Of a DNA stretch of 64,000 nucleotides, positions 11,731 through 23,904 are shown piece after piece. The position numbers and the translations under genes were made by a program. The first letter of the stretch is position 1, and every line of letters starts with the position of its first letter. The DNA comes from Muraenolepis orangiensis (taxonomy: Eukaryota; Chordata; Actinopteri; Gadiformes; Muraenolepididae): assembly GCA_027704905.1 (NCBI GenBank), contig CM051001.1:30931956-30995955 (forward strand), read 5' to 3'. Below the pieces are notes generated by a model, which was not told where the DNA came from, ran no database searches, and saw only the letters and a list, made by a program, of their open reading frames with translations.

Positions 11731-12343
11731 TGTTACGAACCAAACTTTTGGTCACACCCCGGACCGAGTAACACAGACTGGAATTCAGGGCTTACGTTGA
11801 AAGCAGACGTTTTATTTCGTATGCGCTGCCTTGTACATGGCGGGACGGTTATTAAATCAACGAAAGGAAAGACAATAAAACAGAAAGAAAACCCTAACTA
11901 ACCCTAACTCTGGGGGACCCAAATTGTCCTACTCAGAAAATACAAGGGGATGTGAATTAGTCGGGACCTATACCTACTCTGCTCTAACCTAACCTAAAAA
12001 CGTGAAAACAACCATCTCCAACCAACAACGTATAAAGTAAGGTGAAAAGCAATAATGTTCCCACATGGGAAAGAACGGTGCGGGACCGCAAATTACTAAT
12101 GCAAAGCAAACTTGTTCACACATGAACGATCGGTGCCGGCGTGGCACCGCGTGACTTCCTTGTATCACGACAGGGAAACAACCAGTATGCGTGCGGGACC
12201 AGGAAACGAATCCCCTGCAGTCTGGGCTGGGTGGTCTTTATAGGCGACGTCACGCCGCGGCGGGAACAACCAGCCTATAGGAAAAACGCATGCAGAACAG
12301 CGCAGCTGTGCAAAATCATACTTGTCCTTATAGGAACGTAACA
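11731..12343 (-). repeat. 3' LTR of the gypsy element (complete)
   Basis: 613 bp with TGTTACG/CGTAACA termini. Read on the minus strand it contains a TATA-like CTATAAAGA (near 12236) and an AATAAA-type signal (near 11813), the usual U3-R layout. It differs from the partner LTR by only a handful of substitutions and one 4-bp indel (ACTCAGAAAAT versus AGAAAAT), so insertion is recent. Confidence 0.88.
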
Positions 12344-12578
12344 CCCCCACCCTTAAGAAAATAAATTGGGGGTTATAGTTTGTAAAATCAAGGTGAATAT
12401 TTACAAAAATACAAATATACACAAATGTACATAATGTGAACGAAAAACAACGAACTATGCGTTCGGCAATGTCGCAACACGCGACTGAGCGATAGAAAAT
12501 AAAAATAAAAATGGTTAACATGTGTACGTTTTTTCAAAACACACATTAACAAACAATTTATTTACACTCATGCAGACG

Positions 12579-13221
12579 CTAAACCCTAGACAGGGCATCT
12601 GCCACCACATTATCGCGCCCCTAATGTGTCTAATCTCGAGGTTGTGCCCCTGCAGAATCAAACTCCACCGCATTAAACGCTGATTGTTGTTGCGCATGCG
12701 GTCGAGGAAGACAAGAGGGTTGTGGTCAGTGAAGACCAGCACAGGACGTACAGCACCCCCAACATATACCTCGAAATGTTGGACGGCCAACACGAGCGCA
12801 AGGGCTTCCTTCTCTATCGTAGAGTAAGCACGCTGGTGTAAATTAAACTTTCGCGAAAAGAAACACACGGGATGTTCAAACCCTTCCTCGTCCTGCTGCA
12901 TGAGAACAGCTCCTGCTCCCAAATCACTGGCATCGACAGCGATAGAAAAAGGCAAATTAAAGTTAGGAGCGGAAAGAACGGGCGCAGTGGTCAACAAAGC
13001 CTTAACAGACTCGAAGGCGCCTTGACTCCGTGGAGTCCACTTGAAAACCACCTTCGAGCTGAGCAAGTCAGTGAGGGGAGAGGCAACTGCAGAAAAGTTC
13101 TTACAGAAAGAACGATAATAGCCTACCATGCCGAGAAAACGGCGCAGTTCACGACGAGTGGTAGGAGGAGGGTAGTCCAGGATGGCCTCGACCTTTGCCT
13201 GGACAGGGCGCACTTGCCCGC
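12579..13221 (-). pseudogene. Gypsy pol fragment: RT end and RNase H
   Basis: Minus-strand frame holding RRFLGMVGYYRSFCKNFS (the RT/RNase H connection typical of Ty3/gypsy), FSIAVDASDLGAGAVLMQ and YSTIEKEALALVLAVQHF (RNase H with catalytic Asp and Glu), then VFTDHNPLVFLD. Near the end a one-base loss (around 12616) shifts the frame just before the expected DNVVADALSR motif, and a TAG follows at 12579. The upstream side is fused directly to the truncated LTR at 13222, so RT palm, protease and gag are missing; integrase is missing too. Confidence 0.85.
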
Positions 13222-13799
13222 GACCGAGTAACACAGACTGGAATTCAGGGCTTACGTTGAAAGCAGACGTTTTATTTCGTATGCGCTGCCTTGTACATGG
13301 CGGGACGGTTATTAAATCAACGAAAGGAAAGACAATAAAACAGAAAGAAAACCCTAACTAACCCTAACTCTGGGGGACCCAAATTGTCCTAGAAAATACA
13401 AGGGGATGTGAATTAGTCGGGACCTATACCTACTCTGCTCTAACCTAACCTAAAAACGTGAAAACAACCATCTCCAACCAACAACGTATAAAGTAAGGTG
13501 AAAAGCAATAATGTTCCCACATGGGAAAGAACGGTGCGGGACCGCAAATTACTAATGCACAGCAAACTTGTTCACACATGAACGATCGGTGCCGGCGTGG
13601 CACCGCGTGACTTCCTTGTATCACGAAAGGAAAACAACCAGTATGCGTGCGGGACCAGGAAACGAATCCACTGCAGTCTGGGCTGGGTGGTCTTTATAGG
13701 CGACGTCACGCCGCGGCGGGAACAACCAGCCTATAGGAAAAACGCATGCAGAACAGCGCAGCTGTGCAAAATCATACTTGTCCTTATAGGAACGTAACA
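13222..13799 (-). repeat. 5' LTR of the gypsy element (31 bp missing at inner end)
   Basis: 578 bp matching 11762-12343. The first 31 bp of the full LTR (as read on the plus strand) are absent and replaced by pol sequence (CACTTGCCCG|CGACCGAG), marking the internal deletion junction inside the LTR. Confidence 0.88.
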
Positions 13800-13804
13800 C
13801 TGCA

Positions 13805-15125
13805 TTTTAGTGCTCATTGATTATTACCAAGGTCTTGAAAGTCCGATTTGTATGTCAACCTCATGTTGTTGTTGGACATATTGGTTTGAGGCAGTACTCA
13901 GTAGTACACAATGTATTCACATGTCATATGGATGGTGATGAACAGCAGTTCAACATCCTACACAACACTGGGACATTAGTTTCAGGTGGGGGAAAGTCTT
14001 CTTCTACACTGAGTTACTCGAAGGGAGGCCATCCATGTTTGATTGTTTTCCATGATTTCAACCACATGAATAATAGGTCATTGTGAATTGTAATCCAACA
14101 TGTTTTAGATTGCATTATCACATCACAATATGCACAACATATACATAATTGTCCTGATAAATGTGTGCCAGTGCTACATAAAATGCATAGAACCAATAGG
14201 CACTCTATTTCTGCATTAGCTAACCCTTCACAACATAGAAAAACGTGCTTGAATTTGCATTTCCTTTCAGAAATAGGATATATACATATGTTGATTTGGG
14301 CTGCTTGGTTCATAATGTCTTCCATTACATACTTGGAGGTGATGCAATTTACATCAACTGAATCAGAACACTTTGCCTCAAGTACTCATGATGGGGTATT
14401 CTGTGAGTAGTTCACTAACATACAGCCAGTGTGTTTGTTTGAAAGGTTTGGCCCTGAACTGTATTCACACACTCAAACATGCATATTTGGAGCAGGACTT
14501 GGAATATATCAGTCATAGATTTTAAGAATGGGGAAATTCACAAGTAGCAATTTATGATTTATTTGACCCCATTTTCTTCATGCAACCTCTGCTTGAGTTT
14601 AGTTTAGTTGATAACTAGATCTAGTTATTGCTTCCTATTCGTGCAGTCCTCACTTGTTCTTTCAGATGTACCTGAACAGATTGCAACTGGTAAACATTTT
14701 ATTAATAATAATAATAATAATAATAGACAGATTTAATTTTCATTTGACATACATTGATTGGAAGTAGAAAAATGTCGATATGAAACTAAACAATAGATAA
14801 TAATGTTGTTGTCATATGAGAATAATGAAAATTATGTTATAAACTAGGTTTACATATAATAACTCATAATTGAACAGACGTGAAAAAACGAAAGTTACAT
14901 CTGACACATTGCAGTGCTGTCATTCTGACATAATGAACAATGTTCTCTCTGTCGCTCTACAAGGTGCTGATATTGTATTACGTTCTGCGTCTTATAATCT
15001 CCCAAACGCCAAAGGGCTGTCTTTGTATTGTAATGACGTATTTATGTTCCTTTAATTCCAAATATCGTGATCATATAGTATGTTGGGATAATGGATCGAC
15101 CCGCTTGGTGTGTTATATATCTGGT
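13805..15125. other. Flank after P3 and upstream region of P4
   Basis: Continues the class I flank interrupted by the gypsy element (TTTTAGTGCTCATTGATTAT and the GATGGTGATGAACAGCAG segment). It contains a short (ATA)n run at about 14703-14725. From about 14870 it matches the upstream region of P7 (ACACATTGCAGTGCTGTCAT and ATGAACAATGTTCTCTCTGT), so P4 and P7 share a promoter-side duplication. No gene seen. Confidence 0.55.
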
Positions 15126-15149
15126 GTACTCTAGGTGTCACTATAGACC
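15126..15149 (+). promoter_or_regulatory. P4 CSE-like promoter element (CACT variant)
   Basis: CTCTAGGTGTCACTATAGAC, 217 bp before the ATG and identical to the element before P7. The core is CACT, not CGCT. No convincing TATA box between it and the start. Confidence 0.45.
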
Positions 15150-15342
15150 AGTGTTGTGATACGGACCCTACAGTCCATAGTGTTTATCGACGGGCTCGAG
15201 CACAAAGCGGACACACACCAATGTTGGAAACCAGTAGAGAGAGGACCGACTTTAGTACCGCGGCTTCAATCTGGTGTCGCTCATCTGTGAATTGTCTTCA
15301 TTGCGATCGACGAGTGTGTATTGTACCGCTATTTGTACGAAA

Positions 15343-17730
15343 ATGGAACACAGACATTGGGGATTTTACGGCTTGGTCTTCGTTCTCGTTGTCGTACTGC
15401 ACTCCACAAATGGCGACTTGGACTATTCGATTCAGGAGGAGCTGAAGCATGGATCTATAATTGGAAATATAGCAAAGGATCTGGGGATTGATGTGGGAAG
15501 AATGACTGCTCGCAAAGCTCGTATTGAAACGGAGGAAATAGCATCGGGTATTGTGATATCAACCTTCGGAGCGGAGACCTGACGGTCGCGAAGAGAATAG
15601 ACAGAGAACAGCTGTGTGGAGAAAAGGCTTTGTGTGTTCTCAAATTTGAGCTTTTATTGGAATCACCCTTAGAATTACATCGCATATCACTGAAAATTGA
15701 CGACATCAACGATAATACACCACTGTTCCCGAAGGATACAATTAAACTTGAAATTGGTGAATCTGCTGTAAAAGGAGCTCGCTATCGCGTCAACGCGGCC
15801 CATGATGCAGATATAGGCCAGAACGGCGTTCAAAGCTATATTCTTCAGGAAAATAGACATTTTATTTTAAATACACAAACCACAAGTGCTGGAATCAAAT
15901 ACGCCGAATTGGTTTTAGAACACGAATTAGACAGAGAGGAACAGCAGGAAATCCAATTATTGTTAACGGCTCTGGATGGCGGTTCTCCTCAGAGATCAGG
16001 CACAGTAGCGATAGACGTCACTGTGTTGGATGCTAATGATAACGCCCCAGTGTTCAGTCAGGCCGTGTATGAAGCCAGTCTGCCTGAAAACGCTCCGTTG
16101 AAAACCCATGTGATTACTGTTAGCGCTACAGACGCAGACGACGGTGTTAATGGAGAAGTTACATATGAATTCAGCAAAATGTCTGATAATTCACGAAAGC
16201 TTTTTTCACTTGATCAGAAAACGGGCGACGTCACTGTTATAGGTGACATTGACTTTGAAGATGGATCGAAATATGAACTATATGTAGAGGCAAAGATGGG
16301 TATGGTCTCTCTACAGATACTAAAGTTATAATATTGATTACTGACGACAATGACAACGCACCCGTTATATCGTTAAAATCGTTGACCAATCCAGTGCCTG
16401 AAAATGTGTCACCTGGTACAGAGGTCGGCATATTAACGTGCAGGATATAGATTCTGAACAAAACCGACAGGTCCGCTGCTTTATTGAGCAAAACGTCCCG
16501 TTTAAACTCATTCCTTCCATCAAAAACTATTATTCTCTGGTGACTACAGATCAATTAGACCGCGAATTAATTCCTCATTATAACGTTACAATTACTGCTG
16601 TCGACGCGGGCTCTCCACCACTGTCCTCGTTTATAACCGTTCAAGTCTCTATCGCTGACGTTAATGACAACCCACCTGTTTTTGATGAGCAGTCATACAG
16701 CGCGTATGTTTCTGAAAACAACAAACCTGGCCACAGCCTGTGTTCTGTTAAGGCCCATGACCCAGACTGGAGACAAAACGGTACAGTGATCTATTCTCTT
16801 TTACCTGGTGAAGTCAACGGGGCTCCAGTGTCCTCTTATCTATCTGTTAATGGAGACACCGGAGTGATCCAAAGTGTCAGGTCGTTTGATTATGAACACT
16901 TTAAGAACTTTAAAGTCTATGTAATGGCTCGAGACAACGGTTCTCCTCCGCTCAGCAGCAACGTGACTGTGAGTGTCTTCATAACGGATGTAAATGACAA
17001 CACTCCTCAGATACTTTACCCCGCCCCAGAGGGAAACTCCTTCATGACTGAACTGGTACCCAAAGCTGCACAAGGAGGTTCTCTGGTTTCCAAGGTGATA
17101 GCAGTCGATGGGGACTCTGGACAGAACGCCTGGCTGTCCTATCATATCATTAAATCCACTGATCCTGGACTTTTCAAAATCGATCTGCACAGTGGGGAGA
17201 TCAGGACCCAGCGAGACATTTCTGATTCTGACAACATGAAACAGAACATTCTAGTAGCTGTGAAGGATAACGGACAGCCCTCCCTCTCTGCTACATGTTC
17301 CATGTTTTTACTGATTTCTGATAACTTGGCTGAAGTACCAGAACTTAAGGACATGGCTTATGAAGACAGCAGTTCTAAATTAACGTCTTATCTGATCATC
17401 GCGCTGGTATCCGTCTCCACCTTTTTCCTGACTTTCATTATTATCATTGTGGGATTGAGGTTTTGTCGGAGGAGAAAGCCCAGACTGTTATTTGATGGAG
17501 CGGTTGCTATTCCCAGCTCTTACCTCCCTCCAAACTACGCAGATGTGGACGCCACTGGAACTTTACGCAGCGCATATAATTATGATGCGTATTTAACCAC
17601 TGGATCGAGAACAAGTGACTTTAAGTTTGTGACGTCTTACAATGACAACACACTGCCTGCAGACCAGACCCTGAGAAAGAACCCAACTGACTTTGAAGAA
17701 GTGTTTGGAGACCTTGATGTTTCCCCTGAG
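15343..17730 (+). pseudogene. pcdhg: P4: protocadherin variable exon with three frameshifts
   Basis: ATG 15343 opens a good signal peptide (MEHRHWGFYGLVFVLVVVLH) and EC1 (DLDYSIQEELKHGSIIGNIA). One-base losses relative to intact copies lie near 15546 (EC1, before YCDIN), 16290 (EC3, AGGCAAAG for AGGCCAAAG) and 16432 (EC4, GGCATATTAAC for GGCATTATTAAC). The three add up to -3, so the 3' half (from about 16438) is back in the starting frame. The EC1 shift, however, meets a TGA at 15580. EC5, EC6, membrane helix and tail are intact and nearly identical to the other copies, with the donor at 17728-17732. The first frameshift is shared with P7. I noticed no nonsense substitution. It is either a young pseudogene or partly a consensus-error product. 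Confidence 0.85.
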
Positions 17731-18390
17731 GTAGGCCGACTCTAGACTCTCTCCTTGGAATTTTAGAGATCCCACCAAAGTGAAACACACCAATATTTAC
17801 TTTGCTATCATTCATTGATTCATTATTTCTAGTTACACATGTAGAGCAGGAACACATACTGAAATGTGGGGCAGCATATTATAGTTGCTCAGGTGGTTGA
17901 CTCCCATCTAAACGTATATGTGTTCATTCTCCAATGTCAGCAGGCAAACTGTAAACATCCTTGAGCGAGACAACCTCCTCCTTCACAACATGTATCGGAA
18001 CTCACTGTCAGTCACTTCAGATGGAAGGATCTGCTAAATGACTAAATACTAAATGATATACTCCATCCCCCAAACCTTTCCAAGGCTCACCTCTTCAATG
18101 TGCTTGTGGTGATGATTGTAAGTGTAGAACAGTATAGAACTGTCTTACACTGCTGCTCAGATCATAATGACTTTTATTTCATACTTAAAGGCAATGCCAT
18201 TGACTTAAATGCATAAGATCCGTTTCCTCAAGTACACGTGATCGGAATAATCTGGGATTGTTTCACTTCATAACGCTGCTGCTTTGATGCTTGTTTGAAG
18301 TAGTTTGGCCCTGAACTGTATTCACACACTACATAGGTGCAAGCATATTTGGGGCAGGACTTCAAATACATCAGGCACAGTTATAATATT

Positions 18391-18470
18391 ACATTCATAA
18401 TACATTACAGTCACTTAGCAGACGCTTTCTGTCCAAAACGACTTACAATAGTGCATTCAACATAGGTAGG
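18391..18470. repeat. Teleost interspersed repeat core
   Basis: Contains TTACAGTCACTTAGCAGACG, then a stretch ending AAAACGACTTACAATAG. This resembles a core motif found in many dispersed repeats of ray-finned fish. The same copy recurs in the class II flanks at about 49127-49190, 56473-56538 and 62338-62405, so it was duplicated with the flank rather than inserted four times. Confidence 0.5.
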
Positions 18471-19254
18471 CAAGAGAACGATTAGTCCCCAGAAGTGTGT
18501 TTCCTTCCTAACAAGCCTCCAAGAGCAGTACCAGTGCTCAGGTAAAAGTACCATAAGTTGGCACACACAAGCTAATAAGCAAAAGCTAATAAACAAGCAC
18601 CGATAAAATGACATTAATTGAGTGACTCCTTTTATGTTTGCAACGTTTTGCCTCAGTTGAGTTCTGGAAGTCCTCCTTTGTTCTCCTGGATGTAGATAAA
18701 CATGTTGCTACTGGTGAACATTTGACCATAGAGATACAGATAGACTTTTATTTGAAAGAAAGGTATTTAAAACTACACAGCAGTTAAGAGTTTAGTGGTA
18801 ATCTAAGCTTGATGAAATTGATAAGTTGTTTACTAAATTAATAATGTCTCAATATTATAACTTAGACATGTTTCTACAACATAAAAGGTTGCATCACTGT
18901 GTATGAGAGACATTTTAACATTAATTCTAATACTAATTATAATATTAATGATTGAATATTGAATCATATATAACAAAATAAATGCATATTATATATGTGC
19001 ATATATGTTTAAATGATATGTTAATTTTCTTAATATGACCAAAACAACGAGTTACACTCACAAACGTATTTTACTTACAGCACCAATCTCCACCATCATG
19101 GTGTCGCAACACACATAACATAATTGCATGTGCACAACACAAATACACGGACAATATAACCAACATCTAACGTAACATCTATTTAACTTATCAACACATA
19201 ACTTAACATGAACATTTAACTTATCGTGAACATTTTCCCGTGAGTCTTTGCGCC

Positions 19255-19288
19255 CCACAGGGCGTACCCCTGCAGCGTACCCCTGTGG
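19255..19288. other. Small conserved hairpin
   Basis: CCACAGGG and CCCTGTGG can pair around a loop holding the second of two direct GCGTACCCCT repeats. It is conserved after P9 (about 49970), P10 (about 57315) and P11 (about 63187). Purpose unknown; conservation may only reflect recent duplication. Confidence 0.35.
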
Positions 19289-20771
19289 TCGCTACTGTAT
19301 TATAAGCGAGTAACCTACACCAGCGTTTCTCTCTTTACCTTTTTGAGTCTCGACACCTTATAAGTCAACCCAGTCTAAAATGTAATAACAAACGAACACT
19401 CTCACACACATTCCGCTGACGGCCAACACAGGCACAACAGACGCGTCTGTATCGGCCGCGCCTTGATGAAATGAACAATGTCTACACCGCTGAGTTTCAT
19501 TTGAAAGTTATGTTGGTCGCGTCTTGCAAACCAGTGGCTCCATGTGAAGGAAGTAGCGAGTGGTTCATGACCTCCTGATGACCCTTGGCGCTACCCGGCA
19601 TTGCGACGGCACCAGCAGAGACTGATGGTGACCGCTTCACTCAACCAACCGATAATGAAAAGAACAAAATAACATGAACGGAGAGCGTAGTGATCTTCAT
19701 GCACAATCGGGACAAAACCATAGCTCCCATTCAACATTTCATTTGATTTATTCATTTTCACAAGCTCTCATGTTTCGTTTTATGTATTCGTTTTCACATG
19801 GTCTTATTTAACATTTCGTTCTATTTTTGTATTTTTTTCACATGGACTGCTTCAACATTTAGTTTTATGTATTAATTCCACGGTTTTCATATAAACAATA
19901 ACAGTGCCCCATATTAACAAACTTCTCAGTAAAGAATATCAAGATCAAGATCACTTAAAAAACAAAAAGCAGGCTACACTGTGTGACAAGAGACAAGATA
20001 ACATGGCGATAATAAAAAAAACCACACATATGTCTGTTTTATTAATATGTACTGTATGCAACTTCATTTATTTATATATATATTATTACAGTTCATAAAA
20101 TACATCACCTTGCGATGCGGAACACATTCGCTCGATGAGACAAAATGTCACACTTTTTAGCCTAATTTAAAATCGGATTTCGTTAAACAATCGTAAGATT
20201 AACCATTTCAAATTGCTTTCATAATACACACAGTGTCTTTTTCGATTCACAAAACGTCAGGGAAACTAGTCTTCAGAAACATCTTTCGAGAAGGAGAGTA
20301 GTGAGTGAGAGATTGTTAATATCTCAATTGTATAGGCAATCCTTATTTCTTTGATTATCCTAACTACTCTACTAAAACAATTAGTTATTGCTATCAACAT
20401 ATTCTTCATACTTTTACACTGGCCCACACACCCAAAAAAAGACTTAAATGGAAAACGTTGAGTAATGGTTTAACAAAGTCATTTTTTATAGTTTTCTCAA
20501 AAGGAAATTGTCACGTTTACTTGAGTAATTTAGTATGGGTATAATTGTATTTCTACTTGAGTATTTATTGTCAGTACTCTACCCATCACTGCCTCTGATT
20601 ACTCTATCTTTGACAGATATACGTATTTCACTGGACTTTGTGGAATCCACTAGCTACAAAACAGCTATGTGTGTTCAATATGTCCCAGAAAACACTTTGA
20701 CTGTCCCATAAAACATGCTGTATAGTTGTGGTATCGTCTGTGGTTATCTTCTAACTATCTTTCTCTGTGCT

Positions 20772-21019
20772 CAGTCCCTCACCAATAGTCCCACTTTGTG
20801 GTTGAGTATTTGAAGGCTTCAACGTCTACTCTGCTTAGTTCTCAGTGTAACCTGAGGACTTTATTGTTCCACTGTGTGTGTGTTGCTCTAACCACCATGT
20901 TACTGCTACACCATGTGGAGGACTGACTTAGGTGTTGTCTGCATGCTGGTCTCAGTCTGATGGGATCTCTGTTTCTACTGACATGCTGCACGCTATGTCG
21001 CTGTCCGTGGTGCTGGAAT
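20772..21019 (+). promoter_or_regulatory. Conserved upstream block of P5
   Basis: Same block as at 4318-4564, ending 501 bp before the P5 ATG. It carries the same CGCT-containing 3' end. See the P2 block for description; no coding potential. Confidence 0.55.
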
Positions 21020-21284
21020 GGCTTAGAGTTCTGTATTCCATTGTAACGCCGATATGAGTAGGTCTACTACATTGGCCAACAATTCAACTGATTTGATTTG
21101 AGAAGTGTGTGTAATATGTCAATTATTTATTTATATGGTGCATATATGCCGTAGTTTGTTTATGTATGAGTCCCAAGTAAAAAAATATAAACTGTATATA
21201 TATATATATAATATACACATGGGAATAAAATAGCATTTGTTTTTACATGATTATGGTCACTCTAAACGTGTCATACTTCCTGAT

Positions 21285-21414
21285 GACTCAAGGTGTCGCT
21301 ATGTACCTGCAGTAGAGCACAACGAAATGCAATAGTCATCCTTTCCATCCACAGCCTCTAGACGAGAGCAGTAGCGTATACAGACGCGGACATTCGTCGA
21401 CGGGCGGTATATAG
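21285..21414 (+). promoter_or_regulatory. P5 promoter: CSE-like element and TATA box
   Basis: GACTCAAGGTGTCGCTATGT begins 235 bp before the ATG. About 100 bp further on, TATATAG at 21408-21414 sits where a TATA box is expected, leaving a leader of roughly 80-100 bp. Confidence 0.6.
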
Positions 21415-21519
21415 AAGAGCTGACGGCCTTTCCGTTTCTGTGATCAAATCCATTTTAAGTACCTTGTTTGAAATCCCCAACCTATCGTTTATATTGTTAA
21501 TTATTCCGTTTTTACAAGG

Positions 21520-23904
21520 ATGGAATACAACGGGTCGAGTCTCTGCGTGTTTTTATTTTTATTGTCTGCGCTGCATTTCGTTCATGGCGACCTGAGCTAT
21601 TCTATTCAAGAAGAGATGAAGCTCGGATCTGTTGTCGGGAATATCGCCAAGGATCTTGGACTTACATTGGACATATTATCTGCTCGGAAGGCTCGCATTG
21701 AAACAGAGGAAAACCAACGGAGTTATTGTGATGTCAGTCTTCGAAGCGGAGAGCTCATTGTTTCAGAGAGAATCGACAGAGAGGAACAATGCGGAGAAAA
21801 ACCTTCATGTGTTCTTAAATTCGAGCTCCTTTTGGAATCACCGTTAGAATTACACCGAGTATCACTACAGATACAAGACATAAACGATAATGCACCGAGT
21901 TTCCCGACGGACATAATCAAGCTGGAAATCAGTGAATCTGCTGTCAAAGGAGCTCGGTATCGCATAAATGCGGCTCATGATGACGATATAGGACCAAACG
22001 GAGTTCAGAGTTATAGTCTCAAACGGAATGAACACTTTGTTTTTAATTTACAAACTACAAGTGATGGAACTAAATATGGCGAATTGGTTTTAGAAAAGGA
22101 GTTAGACAGAGAGGAGGAGAAGGAAATAAATTGTCTCTTTCGGCCCTGGATGGAGGCTCTCCTCAGAGATCAGGCACAGTAGCGATACACGTCACTGTGT
22201 TGGATGCTAATGATAACGCCCCAGTGTTCAGTCAGGCCGTGTATGAAGCCAGTCTGCCTGAAAACTCTCCGCTTAAGACCCATGTTGTCACTGTTGGCGC
22301 TGCGGACGCAGACGAAGGGGTTAACGGTGAAGTTACATTTGAACTAGGCCGGATATCTGATAAATCACGAAAACTGTTTTCACTTGATCGAAGGACAGGA
22401 GAAATTGTGTTGCAGGTGACATAGACTTTGAGGAGGGATCGAAATATGAGATTATTGTTCAGGCAAAAGATGGCTTTGGAATTTCTTCAGAGGCAAAAGT
22501 AATAATAACAATTACCGATGTTAATGACAACGCCCCGGTAATAGCCTTGAAATCATTAACCAATCCAGTACCAGAAAACGTGTCACCTGGTACAGAGGTG
22601 GGCCTTATTAACGTGCAGGACAGAGATTCAGAGAAAAACCGCAAGGTTAGGTGTTCTCTTCAGCAACATGTTCCTTTTAAACTAATTCCTTCAATCAAAA
22701 ACTATTATTCTTTGGTGACAACCGAGAAACTAGACAGGGAATTAGTGTCTGAATACAACATAACAATATCTGCTATAGATGAGGGCTCTCCTCCTCTGTC
22801 GTCAGTGAAAGTTGTTCACATCTCAATAGCTGACGTCAACGACAACCCACCTGTGTTTGAGGAACAGTCGTATAGCAGCTATGTCTCTGAAAACAACAAA
22901 CCTGGCACAGCCTGTGTTCGGTTAAGGCCCATGACCCCGACTGGAGACAAAACGGGACAGTGATCTATTCTCTTTTACCCGGTGAAGTCAACGGGGCTCC
23001 AGTGTCCTCTTATCTATCTGTTAATGGAGACACCGGAGTGATCCAAAGTGTCAGGTCGTTTGATTATGAACACTTTAAGAACTTTAAAGTCTATGTAATG
23101 GCTCGAGACAACGGTTCTCCTCCACTCAGCAGCAACGTGACTGTGAGTGTCTTCATAACGGATGTAAATGACAACACTCCTCAGATACTTTACCCCGCCC
23201 CAGAGGGAAACTCCTTCATGACTGAACTGGTACCCAAAGCTGCACAAGGAGGTTCTCTGGTTTCCAAGGTGATAGCAGTCGATGGGGACTCTGGACAGAA
23301 CGCCTGGCTGTCCTATCATATCATTAAATCCACTGATCCTGGACTATTCAAAATCGATCTGCACAGTGGGGAGATCAGGACCCAGCGAGACATTTCTGAT
23401 TCTGACAACATGAAACAGAACATTCTAGTAGCTGTGAAGGATAACGGACAGCCCTCCCTCTCTGCTACATGTTCCATGTTTTTACTGATTTCTGATAACT
23501 TGGCTGAAGTACCAGAACTTAAGGACATGGCTTATGAAGACAGCAGTTCTAAATTAACGTCTTATCTGATCATCGCGCTGGTATCCGTCTCCACCTTTTT
23601 CCTGACTTTCATTATTATCATTGTGGGATTGAGGTTTTGTCGGAGGAGAAAGCCCAGACTGTTATTTGATGGAGCGGTTGCTATTCCCAGCTCTTACCTC
23701 CCTCCAAACTACGCAGATGTGGACGCCACTGGAACTTTACGGAGCGCATATAATTATGATGCGTATTTAACCACTGGATCGAGAACAAGTGACTTTAAGT
23801 TTGTGACGTCTTTCAATGACAACACACTGCCTGCAGACCAGACCCTGAGAAAGAACCCAACAGACTTTGAAGAAGTGTTTGGAGACCTTGATGTTTCCCC
23901 TGAG
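21520..23904 (+). pseudogene. pcdhg: P5: protocadherin variable exon with three frameshifts
   Basis: Start MEYNGSSLCVFLFLLSALHF..HG, then EC1 and EC2 in frame. One-base losses lie near 22127 (late EC2, AAATAAAT for AAATTAAAT), 22406 (EC3, before the VAGD(I/L)DFEEGS stretch) and 22905 (start of EC5, GGCACAG for GGCCACAG). They sum to -3, so EC5, EC6, membrane helix and tail return to the first frame. Two substitutions unique to this copy sit close to the third indel (TGTTCGG and ACGGGACAG). The product as read would stop in EC2 at 22182. The donor is at 23902-23906. Closest relatives are P6, P8, P10 and P11. Confidence 0.85.

Larger units (their letters stand above)
11731..13799 (-). mobile_element. 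Ty3/gypsy LTR retrotransposon, internally deleted
   Basis: Two direct repeats (11731-12343 and 13222-13799) flank a short internal region with a gypsy pol fragment on the minus strand. The outer ends read TGTTACG...CGTAACA, and the target duplication CTGCA is present on both sides (11726-11730 and 13800-13804). The empty site is preserved after P5 and P7 (CCCTAAGCTGCATTTTAG), which confirms the insertion boundaries. A polypurine tract AAGGGTGGGGG (minus strand) abuts the left repeat, which is therefore the 3' LTR. Most of the internal region (gag, protease, early RT, integrase) is gone, so the element cannot move by itself. Confidence 0.9.
17731..20771. other. Class II flank after P4 and outer upstream region of P5
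   Basis: Starts with a TAG rather than TAA after the donor and then a sequence (ACTCTCTCCTTGGAATTTT) shared only with P9, P10 and P11. It holds a teleost interspersed repeat core (18391-18470) and a small hairpin (19255-19288). It also holds the stretch that is interrupted by a DNA transposon after P9 and P11; here the site is empty (CACCGCTGAGTTTCATTTG near 19487). From about 20620 it merges into the upstream sequence of P5. No gene seen. Confidence 0.55.

Noticed and set aside
11889..11911. Telomere-like CCCTAA units (also near 13349)
   Set aside because: Two or three imperfect units inside the gypsy LTR, present in both LTRs; part of the element, not an interstitial telomere.
12141..12341. 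66-codon plus-strand frame in the gypsy LTR (and 13597-13797)
   Set aside because: Lies within LTR sequence on the antisense strand of the element; no similarity and no reason to be translated.
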